Source: an uncultured Hyphomicrobiales bacterium (GTDB taxonomy: Bacteria; Pseudomonadota; Alphaproteobacteria; Rhizobiales; Ancalomicrobiaceae). From it: DNA of 64,000 nt. The notes under the pieces are model-generated. The model had not been told where the DNA came from, did no database searches, and saw only the letters and a list, made by a program, of their open reading frames with translations. Shown in pieces: positions 36,412-44,052 of the stretch. Position 1 is the stretch's first letter; each line of letters begins with the position of its first letter. Position numbers and translations under genes: made by a program. The stretch is from positions 62,001 to 126,000 of the forward strand of contig CAIYYN010000048.1 of NCBI GenBank assembly GCA_903930435.1, in the 5' to 3' direction.

Positions 36412-36625
36412 ATGTAAATCCACAATAAAAAATAGAAATATAGAATAAATAGTAATTATTGATATCTGTGTAAAATCATTTTAGTCTATATATTCAAATA
36501 TAAGTATAGAAGAATGTAAGTAAAATTAAAATATTGATCCGCAAATTAACCTACAATTTACCTGCAAGCGTAATGATCAACTCACCTTGCCAGGGGAGGT
36601 CTGGCTTAACTCCAGGAGAGTTGCA
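36412..36625. promoter_or_regulatory. AT-rich leader upstream of the giant flagellin gene
   Basis: 214 bases, very AT-rich until about 36580, then an ordinary leader with CCAGGAGAG before the flagellin ATG. The composition mirrors the leader of the upstream flagellin-like gene, suggesting both genes share a mode of regulation. No gene in it. Confidence 0.45.
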
Positions 36626-39600
36626 ATGAGTTCGATTGTTTTATCTGCTGCGGTTCGCCAGAACCTTCTGTCACTGCAGAACACTGCCCAGATGCTGTCC
36701 GAGACGCAGAACATCCTGTCGACGGGCAACAAGGTGAATTCCGCCCTCGATAACCCGACCAGCTTCTTCATGGCCCAGGGCCTGAACAATCGGGCGACCG
36801 ACCTGACCAACCTGCTTGATGGTGTGTCGAACGGCGTGCAGACGCTGCAGACGGCCAACGCCGGTATCACGTCGATCCAGAGCTACATCGCGCAGGCCAA
36901 GTCGATCGCCCAGCAGGCGCAGCAGGCCCCGAGCGCCTATTCGCAGAAGTCGACCATCACGTCGAACGCGATCCTGAACAATGGTACGGCGATCACGTCG
37001 AACAACCTGCTCGGCACGGGCACGCTGGTAAATCAGCCGCTGGTCGGCTCCGCCCCCTTGGCTGGCGGTACACCGAATTCCGTCAAAGAAGTGAGCGCGC
37101 CGATTGACCTGGCAACCGCCACGGCAACCGGCAACGTTTCGCTGCAGGCTGAACCGCAAAATGCCGGCGTTGGCACGTTGACGGGTGTCACAGTTAACCA
37201 GACCACACCTGCGACGACGGCACCCGGCACCATTTCAAGTGCCAACTTCATTGGTGCAACAGCCATTGATCTCGGTGGTGGTGCAACGCCGACGGCAACA
37301 ACGACAACCTTCAACGGCATCACGCAAAGCGCAGGTGCTGCGACAGGCGCAACAGTACTTAGCGATCTGGGTATTGGTACATCAGGAACAATCACCGTTG
37401 GTGGCGTTGCGGTGACGTTTACGTCAGGAAATACTGTTCCAGCACCAATGCCGGCAACCAATCTTCTGACGATCGGCAATGGGTGTACCCTTACTCAATT
37501 GGCGACTGCTCTCGCATCTGCTGCGACCACTGGCAGCACTGCGACGGTCACAGGTAATACGCTCAAGATGACGACTGTTGCGGCGTCAAGTTACAGCGAC
37601 AGCAGTAATACGGGCTATCTCGCTGACCTTGGATTTACACCAACGACCAGCACATCAGTAACCGGCGCCGCACTCTATGATGCTGCCAACGCAGGCGTCG
37701 CCGCTGCAACAACGCTAATCAGCACCCCGGCTGCCGCCGCCGCTGACCAGGCAACCCCGACAATCGCCAATCCGCTGACCGCAGGCGATACGCTGGTTGT
37801 CAACGGCACCACCCTCACATTTGGCTCGTCAAATCCGAGCATCGTCGGTCCTGCTGATACCGTGCCAGTTGGCGGCGGCTCGTTAGGCACCGGCGCAACG
37901 CTCACTGACCTGAAGAACGCAGTCAACAATATCCTCGCGGCAACGACAGGCGGTACGGTCGCTATTTCGGGTAACAGCCTTCAGTTTGTTACGCCGACGA
38001 CCAAGGATATCACACTGCAGGGCAGCGCTCTGGCAAAGCTGGGTCTTTCAACAAATACCGCTGCAGCCGCGCAGATCGTCATTTCGCCGAAGGCGAACAC
38101 GGCACCAGCAACGGCCATAACAACCACGACGCCGGTAAACTGGTCGACCCGCAGCGCAGCCACGGACGTGCTTTCTGCCCTGGGCGTCGCCGGCGGTAAT
38201 GGAGGCTTGATCACCAGCAATGATACGCTGGTTGTCAACGGCACCACGATCACCTTCGGTGCGTCCACAGCAGCTGGAGCTACCCCGTCTGGCACGCCCC
38301 CAACGCTGGCTGTTGGCCAGGGCGCGGGCAATTCTTCAACCCTTGCCGACTTGGTGACAGCAATCAACACGGCCGCTGGAGGTGGCAGCCCGGTAACCCT
38401 GACCTCATACGCGTCTGGTGCACTCACCATCCAGTCGACTATCCCCTTGACCCTGAGCGGTACCGTTCTGTCAAAACTTGGTCTGGCGGCCAACTCCACA
38501 GCAAACGCCGTTCCGACTGCAATTCCGCAGGTCTCGGCGGATGCATCGATATCGATCCCGACGATTACAACACAAGCAGTCACGGGCGTTGTGACCGCAA
38601 ACAGCCTGCTGCAGAACCTGAGCAGTCCAATCACAGGTACCGCATCAGATACTCTGTATTTCAACGGCACGACTGCGCAATCCGCCTCGCCACTTTCCAT
38701 CAGCTTTGTGCCGAGTTCGAGCACAGTCAACGTCACGGCGAGCGGTGGAACGATCGGAACCGGGGCGACTGTTGGTCAATTGCTCTCAGCGATCAATACA
38801 ATTACGGGCGGTACGGCCTCGGTTAATTCGAATGGCACGATCACTGTTAACACCAAGCAGGGTTCAACGCTCCTCGTAACCGGCGGCGCGCTGAACAAGC
38901 TGGGGCTTTCAAGCCAGAGCGGAGCAAATGCCACTGTGTCGCTTGCCCCGAGCGCAATCAGCGATGTCGGCCCCGGCGTAAACGCTCTGGGTGCGCCGAC
39001 CAGCACCAACCAGCTCACCTACTTGCCTGGCAGCCAGCAGGGCAATGTTATTACAGCTGCCACGAACGATACGACGCTTTTGAGCACTGTTAACGCTGGC
39101 TTCAGCACAGCCGCTCCTCTCGTCATCACATCGGGAACGGTTACGTCAACGATCAGTTTTGGCAATACCGGTTCAAGCTCAACCTCCCTCACGCCTGGTG
39201 GAACGTCCTACTTCAATGCGACAACCGCTACGCTGAGTCAGCTTTTGGGTGCTATTGCAGTTGATACGGGCGGCGAAGCAACCATTGCGGTCACTCCAGC
39301 TGCGGGTGCCGGCTCGATAACGCTAACCAGCAATCCAAGCCAGCAAACCACGATCGTGAACGGGACTGTTCTGGGATATCTCGGCTTCCCGAGCGGTGTA
39401 AACTTCAGCCAGACCGCTTACGCCAGCGGCTCGCCGGCTCTAACAACCACACTGCTCAATTCGGTCTCTGGCATTGCCAATGGCAATACGCTCAGCCTGA
39501 CCGACGTGAACGGAAATACACAGACGATCAGCTTCTCGGCCTCGTCTGGTTCAAATACGGTCACGGCGACGGGTGGAACGCTCAACATGTCGACCGCTAC

Positions 39601-41707
39601 GCTCGGCAATCTGTTGACGGCTATCAATACGGTAACGGGCGGCGTCGCGTCTCTTAACGCAGCTGGTCAACTCCAGATCAACACCAACCCGAATGCCGCG
39701 ACCGTTCCGACAGGCATCGGATTGGCCTACAGCAGCAACTCGCAAGCGCTGCTCAATGGACTTGGACTTGCAAACACGACCGGTGCAAACAATACATATA
39801 CCGGTTCGATCGCCGTGACCCAGTCACCATCATCGCCAATTCAGTCCTCCAATCTCAGCACAACGCTGCTGTCTGAACTGGCCGTTGGCGGCAATGCTCA
39901 AACCCATGCTCTCAACACGGGTATCGGTGCGGGTGATGGCCTGATTGTCAATGGTACGACGATTACCTTCGGCCAGCAGCAGTCGTCTAACCTCGTTCAG
40001 ACGACGGGAAGCAATACGATTTCGTTGAGCAACCAGGCCTCATTGCAGGACCTCTTCAATGCCGTCGGCATTGCCTTGGGTGGTACGCTGAACACGTCGA
40101 CGAATACCGTCTCTGCAACCAACGGCAGCTCAGTATCGCTGAATGCCAATGGTCAGCTACAGATTACTGGAGGCGCTGGTCAGAGCCTGTCTATTGCCAA
40201 CCTGAGTAACAGTGGCACCTCAAACACGGCTTCCAAGCTTGGTTTGTCAACCGGTATCATTGCAGCAGGTCCGACCTCGACCGCAGCATCCACCACGACC
40301 CCACTCGTCAACCTCGGTGCTGTCGGAGCGTCAGGAAATTTGGTGGTCGACGGGACGACGATCACATTCGGCACAGCCAACCAATCCACAACGCTTTCAC
40401 AGAGTTCAGCGGGCATCTCGCTGAGCAACACTGCAACGATGCAAGACCTAATCAACGCCATCGGTGTTGCGACCGGCGGTAACCTTGTCAACGGTACGGT
40501 TACGGGCGGCGCGAAGGTTTCGCTTGGTAACAACGGAACCCTTACCGTCACGTCACCAAATGGCGAAGGTCTGCAATTCGGCGGTACCAATGCAGCGGCT
40601 CTCGGGCTGACCAATATCGCTGCGGCAGCAAGTTCGCCGTCGGCTGGTGTCGTGAACTCCAACACCTACCTGACAAACCTGTTGAACCCGATTTCTGTCG
40701 GATCAACATTGAGCGTAACGGACCAGAGTGGAACAGTTCACTCGTTCAGTTTCGCAGCCAATTCTCTGGGTGGTTTCACCTCCTCGGGCAACAACTATGT
40801 GATCAATGGAGCGGCAACTGTTGGCGATCTCTTGAATGCAATCCAGGCAGCAGGTGGTCCGGGTACGTCGGCCCAACTGAACCCAAGCACGGGTGCAATC
40901 CAGATTTCGACGACCAATACGACGTCCGCAACGCCAATTACCTTGTCGGGCACGGCAACCTACGCACTCGGCCTCAGCAGTGATAAGACGGGTGCAACCG
41001 CCGTCACCGCTGGCCCTGTCGGTGGAACCCTGTCCTTCGGTGCGATCGGTGATGGAACGGCTGTCACTGTTACCTTCGGTACCAATACTGCTGCAGGCCA
41101 GGTCTCGACCCTCAACCAGCTCAACACGGCGCTCGCTGTGGATAACCTCCAGGCAACGCTTGACGCTGCGGGTCATCTCAGTATCTCGACGACCGACAGC
41201 TACGCTTCCTACTCAATCGGCAACGTGGGCGGCTCCGCTGCCTCGCTGGTCGGCGGTGGCTTTACCGGTCAGACGGTCTCGGGTCCGGTCGTTGACACCA
41301 ACGCCATCTCGACCCGCGCCAATCTGGTCAACGAGTATAACTCGATCCTTGCCCAGATCGACACGACCGCTGCGGATGCAAACTATAATGGGTTGAATCT
41401 GCTGACCGGCGACACAATGACGCTGACCTTCGACGAAACCGGCAATTCGCAGATCAAGATCCAGGGTTTCCAGGATACATCCCTGGGCCTCGGTCTCAAT
41501 CCGCTGAATTCGTCGTCAACGGGCTTGAATGACTTCTCGGATAACTCGAAACTCAATGCCATCATCAAGAACCTGACCAACGTCAACACCACGCTGACCA
41601 ACCAGGCTTCTGCATTGAGTTCGCATCTGACAGTCATCCAGTCACATCAGGACTTCGACAAGGCTCTCATCAGCGCATTGCAGACCGGTGCTGCCAACCT
41701 GACCTAG
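36626..41707 (+). CDS. Giant flagellin with ten tandem variable domains, ended early by TAG
   Basis: A secreted filament protein of 1,693 residues up to TAG at 41705-41707. Residues 1-110 are a good flagellin N-terminus (D0/D1: MSSIVLSAAVRQNLLSLQ, ILSTGNKVNSALDNPTSFF, GLNNRATDLTNLLDGVSNG). From about 250 to 1,548 come ten degenerate repeats. Then about 1,559-1,610 (RANLVNEYNSILAQIDTTA, NYNGLNLLTGDTMTLTFDE) is D1 sequence that normally follows the N-terminal helices directly, so the repeats interrupt N-terminal D1. The C-terminal helix reaches ALQTGAANLT before the stop; its conserved end lies after the TAG in the same frame. Common flagellins are 280-550 residues. AGGAGAG fixes the ATG. The extension uses mostly Thr, Ser, Asn, Gly and Ala. 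Confidence 0.88.
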   Translation: MSSIVLSAAVRQNLLSLQNTAQMLSETQNILSTGNKVNSALDNPTSFFMAQGLNNRATDLTNLLDGVSNGVQTLQTANAGITSIQSYIAQAKSIAQQAQQAPSAYSQKSTITSNAILNNGTAITSNNLLGTGTLVNQPLVGSAPLAGGTPNSVKEVSAPIDLATATATGNVSLQAEPQNAGVGTLTGVTVNQTTPATTAPGTISSANFIGATAIDLGGGATPTATTTTFNGITQSAGAATGATVLSDLGIGTSGTITVGGVAVTFTSGNTVPAPMPATNLLTIGNGCTLTQLATALASAATTGSTATVTGNTLKMTTVAASSYSDSSNTGYLADLGFTPTTSTSVTGAALYDAANAGVAAATTLISTPAAAAADQATPTIANPLTAGDTLVVNGTTLTFGSSNPSIVGPADTVPVGGGSLGTGATLTDLKNAVNNILAATTGGTVAISGNSLQFVTPTTKDITLQGSALAKLGLSTNTAAAAQIVISPKANTAPATAITTTTPVNWSTRSAATDVLSALGVAGGNGGLITSNDTLVVNGTTITFGASTAAGATPSGTPPTLAVGQGAGNSSTLADLVTAINTAAGGGSPVTLTSYASGALTIQSTIPLTLSGTVLSKLGLAANSTANAVPTAIPQVSADASISIPTITTQAVTGVVTANSLLQNLSSPITGTASDTLYFNGTTAQSASPLSISFVPSSSTVNVTASGGTIGTGATVGQLLSAINTITGGTASVNSNGTITVNTKQGSTLLVTGGALNKLGLSSQSGANATVSLAPSAISDVGPGVNALGAPTSTNQLTYLPGSQQGNVITAATNDTTLLSTVNAGFSTAAPLVITSGTVTSTISFGNTGSSSTSLTPGGTSYFNATTATLSQLLGAIAVDTGGEATIAVTPAAGAGSITLTSNPSQQTTIVNGTVLGYLGFPSGVNFSQTAYASGSPALTTTLLNSVSGIANGNTLSLTDVNGNTQTISFSASSGSNTVTATGGTLNMSTATLGNLLTAINTVTGGVASLNAAGQLQINTNPNAATVPTGIGLAYSSNSQALLNGLGLANTTGANNTYTGSIAVTQSPSSPIQSSNLSTTLLSELAVGGNAQTHALNTGIGAGDGLIVNGTTITFGQQQSSNLVQTTGSNTISLSNQASLQDLFNAVGIALGGTLNTSTNTVSATNGSSVSLNANGQLQITGGAGQSLSIANLSNSGTSNTASKLGLSTGIIAAGPTSTAASTTTPLVNLGAVGASGNLVVDGTTITFGTANQSTTLSQSSAGISLSNTATMQDLINAIGVATGGNLVNGTVTGGAKVSLGNNGTLTVTSPNGEGLQFGGTNAAALGLTNIAAAASSPSAGVVNSNTYLTNLLNPISVGSTLSVTDQSGTVHSFSFAANSLGGFTSSGNNYVINGAATVGDLLNAIQAAGGPGTSAQLNPSTGAIQISTTNTTSATPITLSGTATYALGLSSDKTGATAVTAGPVGGTLSFGAIGDGTAVTVTFGTNTAAGQVSTLNQLNTALAVDNLQATLDAAGHLSISTTDSYASYSIGNVGGSAASLVGGGFTGQTVSGPVVDTNAISTRANLVNEYNSILAQIDTTAADANYNGLNLLTGDTMTLTFDETGNSQIKIQGFQDTSLGLGLNPLNSSSTGLNDFSDNSKLNAIIKNLTNVNTTLTNQASALSSHLTVIQSHQDFDKALISALQTGAANLT
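37380..41262 (+). repeat. Ten degenerate tandem domains within the giant flagellin
   Basis: Each unit of roughly 110-160 residues has the same order: a strand such as DTLVVNGTTITFG, a helix such as ATLSDLLNAIN, a strand such as GQLQI, and an ending such as KLGLS. Units begin near 37380, 37781, 38214, 38640, 39129, 39478, 39928, 40329, 40696 and 41020. Copies 2, 3, 7 and 8 share the VNGTT or VDGTT form most closely. They resemble flagellin/hook IN-type motif domains and are too diverged at DNA level to be recent duplications. Confidence 0.75.
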
Positions 41708-41827
41708 GCCGACATCAACACAGAAGTGGCGAACACCCAGGCACTCCAGACTCGCCAGTCTCTGGCAGTCTCATCCCTGCAGATCGCCAACCAGTCGCAG
41801 AACGCTGTTATCCAGCTGCTGCGCTGA
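41705..41827 (+). other. Conserved flagellin C-terminal D0 segment beyond the in-frame TAG
   Basis: Reading on in the same frame after TAG (41705-41707) gives 39 residues ending in TGA at 41825-41827: ADINTEVANTQALQTRQSL then AVSSLQIANQSQNAVIQLLR. This is the canonical flagellin C-terminus (ALQTRQ, LxIANQS, hydrophobic end), required for export and polymerisation. Its intactness means the interruption is new, bypassed by amber suppression, or a sequence error. Confidence 0.85.
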
Positions 41828-41862
41828 TCAACGACCGGTAACGGTACAAAACGACAATCGGG

Positions 41863-41888
41863 AAGGCGTCGCTCATGCGGCGCCTTTT
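41863..41888 (+). terminator. Rho-independent terminator after the flagellin gene
   Basis: AAGGCGTCGC and GCGGCGCCTT pair around TCAT with one G-T wobble, followed by TT. It lies 36 bases beyond the TGA at 41827, not after the TAG, which supports the view that the natural end of the gene is the TGA. Confidence 0.65.
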
Positions 41889-41969
41889 CGGCGTTCAGGG
41901 GGGGCGTGTGTTGTTCAGGGGTTGGATAAGCTTTGGCGGGGGCAGTGACCTTGAGACGCCGCTGGCTCG

Positions 41970-44051
41970 CTAGCGGCCTTCTCTCCACCACGACAGCGTG
42001 ATCGCGCCGATCAGCAGGACCACGCCCAGCAATCCGATGAACAAGCCGTAATGGTCGACGCCCTTGAGGACTGTCGCCTCTGTCATTCGGATGCCGATCC
42101 AGTCGGTGCCCGAGAGGGCAGCGCCCGCCCGTTGGGCTATCACCCGCGGGATTGACGCGACGTTACCCCGCATGATGCGACGGATGCTGCCACGTGTCTC
42201 ATCTGCCAGTGGCTGAAGGATCTTTGGCGTCGAGATGACATCCTGAAATTCACGGGGATTGAGCGGACCAATCGAGGCCAGTGCCGTGTGCGTGCCGTCA
42301 CTCGCCCGCCAGAGGCCCAGCTCATGGGCTGGCACTTCGGCGCGCCACAGGCCGGGCTCTGTTTGGCTCAAGGTTTGCGTGGTCTTCACGCCGGTCGGCG
42401 ACGTGAGTTCGACAGGCCCCACGCTTTCTGCCAAGGTCTGCCGCTCGACGACGAGATCGCGGCCATGCGCGGACAATCGCAACGCCTCTTCCTCGAGATC
42501 CGGTGCCTTCATTAGCCAGTGGGCAAGCCGCCTGAGCAGGATACCGTGCGGACCGCCGCCTTCAAATCCGCGCGCCCAGAGCCAGACGTGATCCGACGTC
42601 AGCAATCCGACGCGGCCCTTGCCCTCGCGCGACAGGATCATCAGCGGCTTGCCATGTGGCCCCTGCATCACCGTCGTACCGCCGGATTCATTTACCTCGA
42701 TCATGCGGAACCAGTGGCTCCAGTGCGGAGGATCAAAGTTGCCGCCGGGCAGGTCCCGCGTCACCGGGTGGCGTTTGCCAATCGGACTGACGGCGGCGAT
42801 GAATGGTTCCTCGAACACGGTTCCAGTCGGGTCGGCAGGCAGAACATTGGCGAGGGGCGTGCGGAAAAGGCTGCCGCTGCCGTTGAAGTCGGGGCCGGAT
42901 GCCACGAGCACCGCTCCGCCATCGCGGACGTAGCGCGCAATATTGTCGAAATAGAGCGCTGGCAGAATGCCGCGCCGCTGATACCGATCGAAGATGACGA
43001 GGTCAAAGTCCTTGAGTTTTTCCTGAAACAGTTCGCGCGTCGGGAACGCGATCAGGGACAGTTCGTTGATCGGGGTCCCGTCCTGTTTTTCAGGTGGCCG
43101 CAAAATCGTGAAATGGACGAGATCGACCGAGGCATCCGATTTGAGCAGGTTCCGCCAGGTCCGTTCACCTGCGTGTGGTTCGCCTGAGACCAGCAACACC
43201 CGCAAATGCTCGCGAATGCCGCCGATTGTCGCGATTGCACGGTTGTTGATGGGCGTCAGCTCACCGGGAAGGGCATCGGCTGCGATTTCGATGATATTGT
43301 CGCCCTCATGGGTGACCTTGAACCGGAATTTGACGGGAGCACCCGGTAGCACGGTGCTCTCGGCGATCTTCTCGCCGTCCCGGCTGATCACGACATGCGC
43401 ACGGCCAGCCTTGGTGGGATCGACGCCGTTGTCCGTCACCTTGTAGGTCAGGACCTGTTCAGAGCCCACGAGACCAAATCGGGGCGCATTCTCGATCGAT
43501 ACGCGCCGGTCGATCTCGCCGTCATGCCCGGAGAGAAGGACATGTAACGGAGCGTCGAACCCGAGTTGGGCGCGCGTCTTCGGCGTATCGTGAACCTGGC
43601 CATCCGTCAGCAGGATGACCGCGCCGATCCGATCTGGCGGCACGTCGGCAAGGCCATGCCCGAGGGCTTCAAATGCACGGGTCCCGTCTGCGCCGGGCGT
43701 ATCGTCGTCGCTCGTCACATTGACTTCGCGAATGTCGACCCCGCGAATCGCGCCCAACTGCTTGAGAAGGTCCGTGCGTGCGGTTTCGGTCTCCTGCGCG
43801 CGATCCCCTAGGCTCTGGCTCTGGCTGCGATCGGTCACGACGGCGACGACTGTGGGCAAGGGCTCGCGATTTTCGCTGACGATGGCGGGGTCAAGCAATG
43901 CGAGCAACAGGAGCACCGCCGACATGAGCCGGAGCCATGACCCCGGCAAGCGGCGCAGGATAGCAACACCACACAACAGCAACGCGGCACAGGCTGCCAG
44001 TGAAATCAGCCAGACCGGCAGGATCGGCGAGAAATCGATGAGCCAGTTCAT
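41970..44051 (-). CDS. Large membrane protein with VWA/glutamine-amidotransferase-like region
   Basis: A 693-residue protein with two N-terminal membrane helices (about 8-60), a von Willebrand-like segment (VVAVVTDRSQSQSLGD, then AVILLTDGQVHDT), beta-rich middle domains, a segment resembling class I glutamine amidotransferase folds (YVRDGGAVLVASGPDF) and a final membrane helix (GLFIGLLGVVLLIGAITL). It begins one base after the DUF4159 gene and ends in TAG. Last gene of the MoxR operon; role unknown, probably part of an envelope complex with the BatA-like protein. Confidence 0.85.
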   Translation of the reverse strand: MNWLIDFSPILPVWLISLAACAALLLCGVAILRRLPGSWLRLMSAVLLLLALLDPAIVSENREPLPTVVAVVTDRSQSQSLGDRAQETETARTDLLKQLGAIRGVDIREVNVTSDDDTPGADGTRAFEALGHGLADVPPDRIGAVILLTDGQVHDTPKTRAQLGFDAPLHVLLSGHDGEIDRRVSIENAPRFGLVGSEQVLTYKVTDNGVDPTKAGRAHVVISRDGEKIAESTVLPGAPVKFRFKVTHEGDNIIEIAADALPGELTPINNRAIATIGGIREHLRVLLVSGEPHAGERTWRNLLKSDASVDLVHFTILRPPEKQDGTPINELSLIAFPTRELFQEKLKDFDLVIFDRYQRRGILPALYFDNIARYVRDGGAVLVASGPDFNGSGSLFRTPLANVLPADPTGTVFEEPFIAAVSPIGKRHPVTRDLPGGNFDPPHWSHWFRMIEVNESGGTTVMQGPHGKPLMILSREGKGRVGLLTSDHVWLWARGFEGGGPHGILLRRLAHWLMKAPDLEEEALRLSAHGRDLVVERQTLAESVGPVELTSPTGVKTTQTLSQTEPGLWRAEVPAHELGLWRASDGTHTALASIGPLNPREFQDVISTPKILQPLADETRGSIRRIMRGNVASIPRVIAQRAGAALSGTDWIGIRMTEATVLKGVDHYGLFIGLLGVVLLIGAITLSWWREGR

Positions 44052-44052
44052 G

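Noticed and set aside
37380-41262. Tandem DNA repeat or CRISPR-like array in the flagellin region
   Set aside because: Periodicity is at protein level with strong divergence; no constant short repeat with unique spacers.
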